Shown here: in pieces, positions 42,693 through 56,198 of the stretch
Position numbering within the stretch: the first letter of the stretch is position 1
Layout: each line of letters opens with the position of its first letter
DNA from: Stachybotrys elegans
Taxonomy: Eukaryota > Ascomycota > Sordariomycetes > Hypocreales > Stachybotryaceae
Direction of reading: 5' to 3'
Length of the DNA: 64,000 nt
NCBI GenBank assembly: GCA_020746835.1
Contig: JAGPNK010000012.1
Span: forward strand, 310,001-374,000
Notes under the pieces: generated by a model
What the model was told of the DNA's origin: nothing
What the model saw: the letters and a program-made list of their open reading frames with translations, nothing else
The model's database searches: none
Program-made: the position numbers and the translations under genes

Positions 42693-44288
42693 TTAATAGC
42701 AGCCGTGGAAGGTAGGCAGGAAGGTAACCTGCTGGTGAAAAGGTCCAGCGTGCTGCATCATGGGCACCTGTTGAACGTATTTGACCATGTCCCACAGAGG
42801 AAGGTATGACTTGGTAGGGGGGCACACGGCTTGTACAGGGGCAATCGGTGCTTGGACAGGCACCGAGACGGGAACCTGCTGGCAGGCCAGAGGCTGCTGA
42901 GGCACCATCTGGATGGGCACAGGGCCAGTGTACTGCTGGGGGACGAATTCCTGGCCCGTGTAGACGGGGTGGCGGTGTTCCCGGGGCTCCTCAGGCTCAA
43001 AGGTCTGCGTGGGGAACTCGTGCGCATACGTCTCCTGCTGCTGCTCCTGGATGAAGTCCTCATCGAGGTCGTCGATGGTAGAGCCGCTCGACGTGAGCGA
43101 GCCCTCGTCGTCGGACGAGGTGGAGGCGGGGGAGAGAGGCGAGTCATGCTCATAGTCGTCGACGATGGCATCCTCAGCCGCAACGTATTCAGTGATGTGG
43201 TCGGGGGTGGCCGGGGGTGTCGGGGGAGCAATGGTGGACACCACGGGCACGGTAAAGCGCGAGCACGCCATGATCTTGGTCCTGAGCTGGGCAAGAGTGA
43301 TGCGGTGCTCGGGGCTAGGGTTGAAGATGCATCCAAGGATATCGTTGAGCTCGTCCGACAAGGGGAGGATGGTCTTGAGGAAGTCCTTGGAGCGGGCATA
43401 GGCGCGGTAGGTCGAGTCCTGAACGGAAGCCTGCTTCCAAGGGTTGCGGCCGCATGTCAGGTTGACGAGGATGACTCCTAGGGACCAGACATCGTTGGGC
43501 GCGCACATGTAGTAGGGCTTCTGAGCCGAGGGGTCCAGGCACTCTGCAGCCATGGTCAGTAAAAAGCTTGTCGCGGCCGGTCGTAGAGGTCATGACATAC
43601 CAGGGCTCATGTAGAAAGTAGAACCGCATCCGTAGTCCTCGGATCGGTCATCAGACGTAGCAAGGCCAAAGTCGGCCAGCTTGATGGTGTTTCCCTGGTC
43701 CGTTACCAGGATGTTCTCAGGCTTGAGGTCCCGGTGGTAGATTCCAAGGTTATGGCAGTGCTCCACGGCGTCCAGGATCTGGAGGAAGATGCTCTTGGAC
43801 AAGTCATCCTTACCAACATAGTGACCGCGCTCAGTGATGTTGAGGAACAGGTCACCCTCGGGGCAGTACTCGAGGATGACGTAGATGCAGTCGACGTCGT
43901 CCACAATCTTGAACATTGACACTATGTTAGGGTGAGCAGATGCCATGTAGTGGAGTCGGATCTCCCTCTGCTGGTAAAGGACCTGGCGGCGCTCCAATGG
44001 GGATCCGTCAGCGCTGAACTTGCTGAGGCACTTGACGGCGTAGCGGGCACCCGTCTTGATGTCGATGGCCGAGTAGACGACGCCGTAGGCTCCGGTTCCC
44101 AGGATGTCCGTCAGCTGGAGCTTGCCCTCGAGCAGGCGGCCTAGCCTCGCCTCGGGCGCGACGGGGATGTACCGAGGTTGCCAGCGGCGAGAGGCATGGG
44201 CGTAGTGCTGAGGCGCTGCGTACTTGGAGTCGTCGTAGGCCGGGGAGGCAGGAGGTGTTGGGTATCCGAAGGTAGCATGGTGCGGCAT
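42693..44288 (-). CDS. Ran1/Pat1-like Ser/Thr protein kinase
   Basis: Two exons (44288-43601 and 43543-42693; 57-nt intron interrupting the SPE motif) give 512 aa. The kinase domain (about 57-320) is complete: LGTGAYGVVYSA, YAVKCLSK, HRDLKPENIL, LADFGLA, YMSPECLDP and DVWSLGVILVNLTCGRNPW. The pattern, including YGCGSTFYMSPE, matches the Ran1/Ksp1/Sks1/Vhs1 group of fungi. In fission yeast Ran1 (Pat1) blocks entry into mating and meiosis; other members act in nutrient signalling. The last 190 residues are disordered, with acidic Ser patches and a Gln/Pro/Val-rich tail. The gene has 9 kb of gene-free DNA upstream, and its leader is purine-rich, pointing to long, complex regulation. Confidence 0.9.
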
Positions 44289-47200
44289 GATCTTGTTGGT
44301 GTGGGTTTCCTTGGGAGTGGTGGGTATGGGAGTTGACTAGGACCAAAAGAAAACTACCAAGAAATACGCAGGCAAGACAGAGAAAACTGGCAAAACTGCA
44401 AGGGATTTTGTTTTCCAACGGAATGGCGATGATGATGGAAGGAACGGGAATTCCTTAATCCAATCCAAGAAGGGGGGTGGTTGGTCCTGGTTGAGGTGTC
44501 GCTGTGTTGTCGTGGTAGGTTATATGTACCAAGTCCTGGGGGCCGAATCAACGGTTCAGGATCCAACGGAAGACACCAGCGGTAGCAGGGAGGCAATCAT
44601 AAGAAAGCGTGCGTGCGAGAGTGGGAGTGGGAGGGAAGAGAGTTAGGGAGGATACGTGGCAAGGCAAGGAGGGAGAGGAAGAGACGGATGAAGTGTGTAC
44701 AAGGTGGAAGAAGAGACGGTGAAGTCTGTTCCTCGAGAGAAGAGTCGTGGGTTGGAGAGAGAGAACGGTTGTTGAAGGAGAGTCGTGAAAGAGGCGATAG
44801 TCGTCGAAGATGTCGGTGCCAAATGCGAGGCGGGCTGGATGAGGTAGATAACTTCTCAGCGGCTCATGAGCCACCAGAGACAAAAGAACGAGGCGGGCGG
44901 ACGGGGGTACGTACCTGTTGACCAGAGGGAAATGCTTGGTCGTGCTTGGATTGCTTGCAAGCATGCGCCTCGGGCTGGGATTGCGTGGAGCATCCACAAT
45001 CCCAAGAGGCCAGTCAGGCAGCCCGTCCGCCCACCATCCTCGAATCCATCCTCCCTTTTGGCCCCAGCGCAGGGAAACCCACCCCTCCATGGTGCTCGCT
45101 CTCCACCCCGTGAACCTGAACCGGGGCCGGGGAGGGGCCCAGAAACGCCAGAGAAAGCCAAGCCCAGAAGGTGGGTGGTGGTGGGTGGTGGTGGTGTGTT
45201 GTGAGAGAGAGAGTGCGAGTGTGGTGGGGAACCTTTGTCCTGCCAGACCCCGGTCCTCGTCTCGTCCAGTCAGAGGGCCCGATACAAGAGAGATGATTAA
45301 TGACATGGGGCGCTGTCTTAGCCCGTGCGCTTGCCTGCGGGCTAATGCACCAGCTATTCTTAAAACTGCGCCGTAAGGTTCGCCCATGGCCAACGGGGGC
45401 GTCGACTAACGCGCAGGGATCCGGGGCCATGCCGCCATGGTGACGCTGCGCAATATACGAAGAGGCAAGGATCGTAGCCTATGGCCGATGGGCGGTCCCG
45501 TCTTTTCTCTCTCTTGTCTGACACACCAAATAAAGTGGCTCGCTGTGTCGCTGTGTCACTGCCCTCGCCCATCCCACCCCCTCTCTCCACCCCCCTTCCC
45601 CTTCTCTTCTCTCATCTGGTTTCCTTTTTCCTTGACTGCCCTGTTCGGCAGAGTCACAACCAAGTCCAGCGATCCCCATCCAACGAGTAGGGGGCGCCGT
45701 GTGGTCCCTCCTCCCTCTCCCAGAGGGTGCTGTCTGTCTCTTTGCTCTGTGGGAGTGCGGCGTATGGCCACAACACGCGCTGTCTCTCGGGGGAATCGTC
45801 ATACTCGGTGGTCCCCGTGATCAGCAAAGCCCTCTTTTTCCTTCTCTTGTTCCCTTCTTCCATCTTCCAAGAAATCTCCACGCGCTCCTTCTCGCCCTGC
45901 CTTGACTCACACCCCATATTCACAGTCATATCCATCTCGCCACAGACGAGACAGATACCAACATACATAGACGTTCTGTTTGTTATCCACTAGTTCCACA
46001 AGTCACTAAACACACCATCTGTGCTTTGATCTGCAGTTCGCACGCATTTCTCAAGCTTTGCTGGGCTTGGGGCTCGCTTGCGCCTGGCGTGTGTGCACTG
46101 TTATTCCGGCGCTGGCATGCGCCGTTTGCCGGCAAGGTGTGGTGGCTCGGCTGCGGTAAGCTGTGTCTTTGTGTCTGCACGACTCATACCTCGCCAACCA
46201 AGCCAGCGCCCAGTGGCCAGTGGCGGCGCCCAGGTCGCCTGGAACGCACGGCAAACCTTAGGTAGCCGGAATTCTGGGTAATACCAGGCAAATAGCTGCG
46301 GGTACAGTAAATGACCCTGACACAGGTTTCCCCAGCCCATGAACCGATGAACCGAACGCTCTCGGGGCAAGTTTTTGTCCGTGCTGGAATGCGGAATGCA
46401 TGAAGTCATGGAGATCGTCTGTTTGACAGCCGACCGGCCTTGCTTGTCCTGGTCCTTTCTCTTCGTCCCGTGCCTCAGACTTGATCAACAACCGACGAAG
46501 AATGGCATGGGCTGGTGCCAACCTGCCGCAGAAGCTGCCTCAAAGGGCCCGTTCAAAACCCATCTGCGATCTCTTGGCCCCAGTCTTTGTCCCCCACATC
46601 CATGCGGTAGCGTAGGGGTCGTTCTTTTCTCCTTGCCTGGCTCTAACCGGGCGAGGTCATGCCTTTTCTGCTGACTGCCCACTCTGGCGAGTTGGCACCA
46701 GTCGGTGCGGTGCAGATCTGCGACGGACGCTACCACCAGCGAATGACGAGGACGGGAACAGAGTTGGAGAGGCAGGGGACCGCATAGGGGTTGCATCGCC
46801 AACACACCGCGGACACGGCACACGCAAACGCTCTCTCATTGTACGGCTACAGTGGTAGGAAACAGCGGGCCCGTTTCCTCAATCGTCCAGGGCCGCATAT
46901 CGTTACCTGCCGGTAGACGACGCTTCCAGGCGGTCTGGAGTGTCGGCATGCCTGTATTCATACAGTGCCGGCTATCATGCAATAATGCTCCCTGACGGGT
47001 GGGCAGGCTGGCAAGCTGGCTGACTGCATTTCGTTCTCGCTGTCTGCCTACATGGACAGCCAATAGGCAGGTTGGTGGATGCAGAAGTTATGCAATACTT
47101 CTCCACCAAGCTCAGTCTGGCCGTTATGAATGGCTGGCTGGTTCAAAGTTATGACCATGCGCCGGATCCTGCCTGCACCCCGGCCCGATGCCCATAGGAG

Positions 47201-50200
47201 AAAGTGTACATAGAGCCAGAACAAGGCATAACCCAGGCCCAGCATTGCATGCAAGGTGTGTGGAGTAGGTGGGCCAGGTCAACATGTGCGTGTGCGTGCC
47301 TTGCTGTCGCTCCCGCGCCCTCGTCTCCCCTTCACCTGGCCGTGTCTGCACTCGCCCATGGTGAAGGACGGATGGACGGCGGCGTGAAACAACACACGGC
47401 CATCCGGGGACAGCCATAAGAGGGTCTAATGAACCGGCCGCTTTGCTGCCCGGCCGTGGATCCGGCGCTGTGGCATAGCAGGCCACGTAACGCAATCAGC
47501 GCACGCACCGCGAGCTCCGTTCGATAGTTGCAGACGGGCTCATGACAGAGCCAGTAGGCGGCAGAGGTGGGAGAGTGCTACTATGCAAGGGGTGCTTGGT
47601 GGCGGCGAGTCGCCCGTCCGCGCATCCTCATCAGCTCATGGTGATGAAGAGATGAAAATTGATTTCATCACCCGCCCAGAAAACCAACCAGTAGGAAGGC
47701 GGCGATGGACGGGACATTTTTTCGCCCCCCCCTAGCATCAATATCCAACAGCCAACCAGATGCTCCCCACTCTGCCTGCACTTGTCCATCCGCCAATCTC
47801 GTTTCCAAGCGGCACAGGGCCAGTGGTTCAAGGGAGAAATCGAGCATGGCCCGAGCGCACCCTCCATCGTATTGCCTTGTGTTGCGTTGCAGCAAGCGTC
47901 TGCGTATGCATCTGCATCTCTCTGCCGTGGTCTGACGGCGGCAGACAGGCAGCAGGGAGGGGCAGGTCGACTGACTGCGCTGGGCGAACCTGACTGGACG
48001 AATGTTCTGACCCGAAGCAGAGGAGTGCAGGCCAACGGTGCAGCCTGATTGGAGCCATTCCCACCTGTCCACACCCTCTCTGCTGCCTCCTTGTCCCGTG
48101 GTGCCCGCCTACCGTCATGGTTCTGCGCAGAATCTGATGGTCACGCCCCGACGATCAACCTGCCTCCCTGCTAGCAGGAGTTTGGTTCTCGCTGTCCGTT
48201 CAGCCTCGCGCAGCACCCATCCATGGCTTTGGATGAGAATGAGGCTGCCCACCCACCACCAGAGCCCGCCCTCGCCCTACCCAGCCAGTCAGACCGCTCG
48301 CCGTGCCCTCCTCATTCAGTCATTCTTGCATAAACCATTGATGCACAAGGTGCAGCACCGGCGTCCAATAGGTGTGGTGACGCCCGCTTCGAAGACACAG
48401 GCACAGGAACGCCACGGCAGTCCAGGCCCCCGATAGACAGGCCCTCTCATAGTAGGCCGAGTCTCCCTTGCTTACGGGCAATCTGCCCTCGTGGCGCTCC
48501 CGTCCATTTGCTCCATTCCAAGCGCTTGCTCCAGGGTCCGCGCCTACTCACTGGCACACGTATTTGCTGGTATGGCCGATATTTGTTGTTGTTATTGATG
48601 TTTGTGTTGCATGTTTATTATCCGCTTCATCCCTTGTCCCCCCTCTCGACCCCCTGGCGTCTCGCTCGGAGCGCTGCCACGTCTCGTGATGCCTGCAGGA
48701 TATGCAGCAGCGGACCCAGTCACTACATGTAGAAAGACATTGTTTCATCGGTGTGCGTGAGAAATTGAAGGGGAAAAAGCAAAAGCAGGGCGTGCATAGA
48801 GACAGCGCCCGTCTGATTGGCTGCCCCAGAATGGCGGTCTGCTACTGTAGTGGTGCCTCAGGCATTCAGTCTCAGCCACTAAGCCACATGGGTCCAGCAC
48901 CAGATCTACAGCCAATTCACTACCCTGGACCTTGCTCGTCAGCATCAATCGAGCAGTCAGTCAAGCTCAATCCGTCATCAGAAGGATCTGCCCATCTGCG
49001 CTGTGCCGTCCAGTGTCACCGCTGTCGATCTGACACAGCTCCCAGGGTCAACAGTCGTCACTCGCGGAGTACGACGTAGCCGGTGTCCTATCGCCGGCCA
49101 GCGGGCGTGGTGAGCTTTGCATTAATGAACGAATGATGGGCACGTCGATCCAGCCTCGGGCGTTTCGTCGCACATCATGCTACGTCTGTAGTATGTCAGA
49201 GACTCAGATAGCGGCCAGGCTAACCACGATGCTAGCTGAGCGGCAGCACGGCCCTTGTCGCAATAATCGAGCAACCAACAAGCAGGCGACGGCCACCGGC
49301 AGACCATTCAATGTGGAGCCTCACTTCCTCAGAGATAGTGATCGTGCAGCTGTCGAGCGTCCAAGCGCCTGGGGCCGGCCATGACGTCCCCTCGTCCCAC
49401 CTAGATCTCCCTCGATCTTCTCGAAGCGGCATGTCCAAGCAACTCACGGCGGTTTTTGGCAAAGTCGGCCAGCAGCGCCGTCAGCAGACGGTGGTAACGC
49501 CTCATTGGCCGTCCATCCTCCGCCCCTGGCGATTCGGCGTCACTCAGTGATGGTCGCGGGAGGGAGGCGTCAAGGTGATTCCAGACCAACGGCATGGATA
49601 AGCGTGCGGACTATGGGCAGGCGACCAGAAACATGCGCCGGCGCCCCGCGGAAGGAGCTGCAAGCCCTTCCCCGGAAACCACTCTAGACTCGATCATCAT
49701 GATCACGATTCGCGATTGCGCTGTGATGGCTGGAGGCCAACGCATACACCAGCAGACTTCTGGTCTCAGCTGAGCTGCGGGGCAGATGCACGATGCTGTG
49801 GATATGAGAGGTTGGCCACTTTATCCCATCATCGGCATCGCGCTCGATCGCTCCAAGGACTGGACAGGCACCCATCGTCTCAGTCACCACGCGAGCTGTT
49901 GCCGGAGTTTTGTGACGGTCCTCAGACAGCATGCGAGTGGATCAGTTATCCTTCCGATCAAGCATGCATCGGTGGTTGAGGAAACAAGTCCCGTTAGATA
50001 GGGTCATTCGATCCTCGAGCCATTTGACGACCTCGTCTATTCCCGACGGACGAGATTGAAGCCAGCTATCAGCAGGTTTCATTCTCCACACCACCTGCAA
50101 CCTGCAGTGTCATCGGCAAGCACTTTGAGCATATTATCCGGATAGGACAGACAACCAACCACACCATTTTGCTGCGAGTTACAGTAATCAGGAAAAAGCA

Positions 50201-53200
50201 ACAAACCTTGCTCTCCCTGGGCGCGTCCGTGCGGCGACGCCCACCCACACAAAGCACCTCATCCTTGGCTGGCCGCTCACCGTTGCCGCATCGCATGACG
50301 GCAAAGCAAGACATGCATTCAGCCCAGCCCACTGAGAAGCGGTCAAGAAACGCGTGGCAAGAGAAGCAACAAGAAGAGGTCGAGAGCGAAGGATGCCAGC
50401 CACAGCTCGCGAAGCAGCTCAAGACATGCATGGCCGCCACCGCCTTCGTTATGCGGGCGGCGGATTGCGAATGACTGATCAGATAAGAGCGCGAGCGCAT
50501 GGACCGCTCCAGACCGCAGACCAGAGACAACAGCTGTGTTGGTTGAGTGTGTAAGCAGGTTAGTGGCACCAAGCATGCACAAAAGCATGCACACACTTTA
50601 CTCTGGCCTCGCGTGCTCCGACAGGGCCGGTGAAGGATTCTCGGTGTGCCTGTCGCAATCAACGTCTTAATTTGAATTGTCCCGACGCGGCAGTAAGGCC
50701 GGAGGAAGATGATCATACATCTCCGCCCCCAGTGCACGGTCTCCGTGTTTGTTGCAACCCCAGGCGCATCTCATTTAACAATGCCGAGGCTCGTTTCCAC
50801 GTCTACGTATCCGTACGGAGTACATGGTGTTTAGGAGGCAATACGCGGATAATTTGTCAGGAAAGTAAAGGTTCACAGCAGCCTTTTCTTGGTAATAGCC
50901 CCTATTTTCCCTTCTGCGGCACCACATGGCTTTGACGATTCCAATAGCGTGTCCCCGTCGGCACTAACGCGCCGGCGTAGTCTTTGCTAGTAATTGCCGT
51001 GGTGGGCGGTTTGTGGTAGGACAGACCAAAGCTTGGCGTTTGCTCGCCTTGCTAGCTTGGCAGAACCGCATAGTTGTTTACGGGCGCAGGCGTGGCTCAT
51101 CTACCGCTGTATCGTAGCGCCCTGCTTTTCTCCGCGTCCTTTCTCCGCGTCTAGTATGAAGGAATGAGAGGGCGAGCTCGGCCTCGCGATCGGAGGCAAG
51201 CCGGGTCGCGATCCCACGGGCGAGGCCGTGTGGGGCACCGGACGATCCTCGACGAACGTCTGAACGGCGTTAGTTTTACGTATTCTTGATGGTTTGTAAT
51301 AATGGGATGGGTGGATGAGACGGTTGTGGCTTGTTGTTGGTCGCGAGAGACGAGAGTCGAGACTGTGAGAAACGACCGAAAAGCGCCGTATGATGCGACT
51401 TGTTACTGACGAGGTTTGGTATCAGTTTTACCAAGAAACATGTTTTAAGAAACGTGTCTCCAAGATATCTGTCCCAACGCTGTATCTCACGGCGATTTTC
51501 TACCTTACGTCGAGGCAATGGCCTTGATCTGCAGACATCCGAACGAGTGATGATATCTGGTGTTGTCTAGGGTAGGCTATTTATGTATATTGAGGCTATC
51601 GTGAAGACTACAGACAAACAATAATATCGTCCTAACTACAAACAGCTCCTGCTCCTGGCGATCTGCATCAATGAATTACTCACTCACCATCCTCCATAAA
51701 TCAGCTCCATCGATATTCTTCACGCCCATCAGGCCGAACCCACCGCCACAGCCACGCGCCTCATCGCCACCTCACAACCAACACGCCCCTCTCTCTTGGT
51801 GAGTCACGTACATATACGGAGGAAGGGCAATAAATTTTTTTTTTCTTTTTAAAAGGAGAGAGAGATAGAGAGAGAGAACCGCCACTCTCGCCTCAGAACC
51901 GCCTCCTTACGCATCGGCATGAAAAGAGCATCAGCCTGCTGCCATCATGAGGCTGCACGCATATCCCAGACAGCCTCATTTTCCGGCCCAACCGCCCCAC
52001 CGGACAGGACCCCTACTTTTTTTCCTCGTTCGCATTCCAAACTAAAATAACGTCCATCCCAGACCCTGAAAAATAAAACCAGTCGTAATAATAATAATAA
52101 TATCCTGTCGGGCCGCCTCAAATCGGACCACCCTCCCTCCTCGTGAAAGGATACCCTTTAATCTTGGTAGCCGCCTAGGTTGAAACTCGTCCGCCCAGGC
52201 GCTTAGGGGCCAAAACCGCCTCGCCGGGTCGATCGCATCGCATCGTGAAAATCCAACAGCCAACCACACGCCCACCCCTCGTCTCGGTGTAAGCGCCAGA
52301 TGGCCGCCTTCAAGGCCAACGGGCCTCATGCATGTCATCCATCCATCATCCAATTCTGGGGTTTATTTAATCCTCGACGTGGTTCCGTTTACCGCCCGTA
52401 ACCGATCTCGATCCACAGCTCTGGCAAACTGTAAAAACACGAAGCCAACAACATATCACGTACGTGGATATCTGTCATCCTGTGACACTGCTCGCGCGTC
52501 GTCAGCCCTTCCCGGCGCAAACCTGTCCTTGCCTCCCGTTGCATGCGGCGGCCAGCCGATGGACGTCCCTGGTACGACTTCTCCGTTGCTACCCAACCCG
52601 AAGGGCGAAGGGGGGCTGCGGTATCTGTCCAACGTGATGCTGCCGGCCGACGGAACCGTTTGGTCTGGATTCTACACATTCCCCAACTACGCCCTCTGTT
52701 TGCGCATCCGGTACGACGTGAATAGCGTAATAGGATTGCGTCGACGCCCAAGTGTTCCTGCCGGTGCTACACCAGAGCCTGACCCGTCCGTCTCTGCAAC
52801 CGCAGCACTGCATATCACCACGCCATTCCCATTCCTTCACTGCCATGCCGTGCAAACGCCGCAAGACGCTGACTGGCCGGGCTCCTAGCTTCCGCGGCAG
52901 TGCCGACTGCATGCACGACGGACGAGGCCCGTAGTTGCGATCCCGGTGAATGTCCTTGTGTTCCGTTACATGTGCGTCTGATGATACATATGCGCCTACT
53001 CCCGACTGCGCTACCGATCTGAATGTCAACCCCAACCAGCATCACAGTGCCGCCCGACTGTCCATCACTCCTCCGTCATGTACGTTGTCGCCTATCCATG
53101 CCTCGTGCATAGCTCGTGCATAGCCTCTCCCATCATAGACCATCCCGACCAGAGCAAAGCCTAGACCATCATCCTTGATGCAGCGTAACAAGCCAGCCCA

Positions 53201-53262
53201 AGGATCCCATTCGCAGTCCATCATCCTCCCCGCACGTTGCCGCCAGCCCCTCCTGGGCGAAC
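44289..53262. other. 9-kb gene-free region between Ran1-like kinase and PRP4
   Basis: No frame longer than about 190 codons and no recognisable protein or RNA gene. It is not AT-rich as a repeat-induced-mutation island would be; composition stays mixed to GC-rich. Pyrimidine tracts lie near 45560-45640, a GA tract at 51855-51885 and a TAA microsatellite at 52086-52103. It probably contains the long promoter and leader of the Ran1-like kinase and perhaps non-coding transcripts. Confidence 0.6.
52086..52103. repeat. (TAA)n microsatellite
   Basis: About six TAA units in the distal 3' flank of PRP4. Confidence 0.75.
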
Positions 53263-56198
53263 CTACCGCCGCGTGGTGTTGGATTTGGCGGTGAAGAAGG
53301 GATGTTTCAGCGCATCGGCTGGCTTGATTCTCTTGTCGGGGTTGAGCGCTAGGCAGTGCTCCAACAGGTCGATGAAGTGATTCAGCTCCCTCGCCTCCGC
53401 GTCGCCCATGCTGCTCGCCACCGCCATGAGGCGCGTGCGCAGGTCGCGTGTCGGCTTCACCATGTTCAGCGTCCGAACCGCCGTCTGTGAGAAAAGAGTC
53501 TACGTCAGCACATGGCCAGATCAATCTAAATAAAAACGTCTTGTGGCTGCCGACCGTGCCAACACGCCCGTGCGCACTTCATATCCAAGTCAGGGCTCGG
53601 AGGATTACCACCCAGTGGCTGGCTGACTGACTGTCCGCTTGGACCGCCCACAGGCATGAATCAAAGGAGCTGGTGACAGGAATAAAGAAAAGAAAAGAAA
53701 GCTGGCAAGCCGGCAGATGCGCCGCACGTAGCCCCATTATCAGACAATCGATCAGCAGATCCTCGGTAGAAGAGGGCCAGAGCCGCACGCGCCTCGGGGA
53801 TGCATCACACCTCAGCTGCCTTCTCAATCGTGTCTTAGCAGCCATGGGATCGGAATCCTCCACGACAGTCCGAGACTGAGGGTGTCGTGGCGCAGCAGCG
53901 CAAGGAATCCATGCCGACTGCCGCAGCAAGAATAGGCCCTACTGCCGGCGCAGGGCAGCGGCGTAATGCGGCGAGACAAAATACAAAATATAGGGTAGTG
54001 CGGAAATGACGTACCTTGTTTAGGATCTTATCCCGCTCGTAACTGACAAACTGGCCGTTTTCGTCAAAGTGAACCGCCGAGAGCTGCCCGCGCCTGTACA
54101 TCTTGGGCGTGATCTTGCCGCGTGTCTCCATGATGGCCTTGAGCATCTGGTTGTTGCTGTCGCCCGTGAAGAGAATCTTGCCCGTGTACAGCTCGTACAG
54201 CGTGCACCCAATCGACCACATGTCGACTCCGTAGTCGTAAGGCATGCCGAGGATGATTTCGGGCGCGCGATAGAACCGACTCACCAGGTACGGCGTGATC
54301 TCTGTGTGCGCCGTCGCCGCGTCGGATCGGTCAATGGCCGTTCCCAAATCGCAAATCTTGAGGACATTGCGCTGTTCGTTAACCTATCCACTGTCAGCAG
54401 TGACCAACACACCGTCAGAGGAGTTCCTACCAGAATATTGTCGGGCTTCAGATCCGCGTGGATAATGCTGCACTTGCGCATGTGCGCCAGAGCTACAAAG
54501 ATCTGGTACGCATACGTTCTCGTAGCTAGCAGGTTAATGCCAATGTTGTTGCCAAACTTACGCAGCACCTCTCGGAGATTCATGCTGAGGTTCTCAAACG
54601 CCATGCACAGGTGGCCCTTGTGGTCGAAATGCCGCTCAAACCTGACAATGTGTCTCTTCTTGTCCGGATCCGCCTCGTTGAGCTTCTGCAGGATGGCGAT
54701 CTCGGTGAAGCCTCCCTTGCGCAGAGCGTCGTTGTTCCGCATAATCTTGATGGCGACAAGCGACTTGGTCGTAATGTCCATGGCCCTCGCAACTCCAGAG
54801 AACATACCTCGTCCCAGAGGCGCCTGCACCTGGTATCGGCCGTTGAGAATCTCGCCTATACGGATCTTGTAGTATCCGTCCTTGTCGTCACCTTCGAGGA
54901 TGCCGCCCTTGCCGGTGTTGTCGGCCAGTTCGTCTGCCTCCACCGGGACGGCCGTCTTGGCTGGCTTGGTCGCAAACTTCTCCTCATCAAAGTCGTCGGC
55001 AAACATGTCAAAGTCATCGTCATCATCGTCCTTGTCTTCGTTTTCCTCGATAGACTTCTGCACCTTGGGTTCCACGGCGTGAGGTTCGCCGTGAAGCACA
55101 ACCTGTCCATGACGGAGCTCATCACGGCGCTCATCCTCCTTCATGTCGTTTGTCGGGTCATAATCGGCGGCCGAAGGCCCGTCATCATTGTCAGCCTTGA
55201 CCTCGCCATGCTTGTTCATCAAGCTCTTGTCATCGAGAAGGTTTATCCCACCGGGAGAAGGCTCGCGCTGTGAGCTCGGAGACGCGGACGCGGCATCTGA
55301 AAGTCAGTACTCATACACATAATGATGGGAGAGGCATACCAGATCGAGGAGTTCCAAATCCGTTGGAGGCGTGGGGTGTCTGGGGACTAGCCGGTGATGC
55401 GGCTCTCATCTTTTCAGTGGCGCCTACGGCATGGAGGAGGAGAGGGGTTGCGGAGCTGGACTTGGCCAGGATTTCCTCACGTCGCTTACGCCTACGCTCA
55501 ATCTCTGCTTCCTCGTCAACCTGCTCCGGCTCCGTCCAGTTCTCGTCAACTTCGACCTTGCTGCTCATGTTAGAAAGAACAGCACTGGTATGAGAGACTC
55601 ACCTTGGTTCAGGCACAATGACAGTGTTGCGGGCGGCTTGACGATCTGTGGCCTGGAAGCTAACGGAGCGATCGTTGTACCTAGCGTCTCGCGTAAAGTT
55701 GTCTCGACGGTCGGGATTAAAGCGGTCGCCTCTACCTCTATCAGGGCGTCTCGGATGCTTGGGCGAGCGGCTGCGGTTCCTGGGACGTTTGTCAGAGTAG
55801 CGGTCGCTGTCGCGATAGCGGCCATCTCGACTGCGGTCGCGTCGTCGGTCATAGTCTCGGTCGAGGTCGCGGGATCGGCCATCGTAGCTCAGCTCGGAGC
55901 CACGCGAGGGCGGACGATCGAGGTCCTCGTACGTGACGCGAGATCTCTCGTAGTGGTTCTCAGAGTAGCGGCTCCTCGGGTCGCGATCGCGGCCGTAATC
56001 ATCGCGGGCGCGTTTGAAGCCGCGCGGCGAACGGCTTCGTCTCGATGCAGCGCTGTGCCTGCCATCGTACTCGGGGGAGTTTCTGTTTCGATGTCTGTCT
56101 CGACGGTCAACACCGCTTCCCTCAGCGTACGGCAGTGGAGATGCCTTGAAACCGTGGCCCGTGCCGTTTTCGACAATCTCGCCTTCGTCCGAACTCAT
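53263..56198 (-). CDS. prp4: PRP4 pre-mRNA-splicing kinase
   Basis: Five exons (56198-55603, 55560-55340, 55296-54431, 54383-54015, 53484-53263) give 757 aa. Residues 1-200 are an Arg/Asp/Ser-rich RS-like domain (RDRHRNRNSPEYD). An acidic linker follows (EENEDKDDDDDDFDMFADD). The kinase domain starts near 426 (LGRGMFSGVARA) and has VAIKIMRNN, HADLKPDNIL, CDLGTAID and TPYLVSRFYRAPEIILG, the combination diagnostic for PRP4 (PRPF4B). The kinase phosphorylates tri-snRNP proteins and drives spliceosome activation in the nucleus. Three introns are very short (42, 43 and 47 nt), but the last (53485-54014) is 530 nt, atypical here. The exon join NKTAVRTLNMVKPTRD is continuous with the family, so no exon is missing. 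It is divergent from TMA7, 323 bp. Confidence 0.93.
53485..54014 (-). other. Unusually long (530 nt) last intron of PRP4
   Basis: GTACGT donor and a GCTGACG branch with TTTTCTCACAG acceptor bound a 530-nt intron, about ten times the length of the others in the window. A 116-codon frame on the same strand (53579-53929) lies mostly inside it and shows no recognisable domain. Confidence 0.75.

Noticed and set aside
52328..52888. 186-codon plus-strand frame in the gene desert
   Set aside because: No domain, no regular composition, no start context; probably chance in GC-rich DNA.
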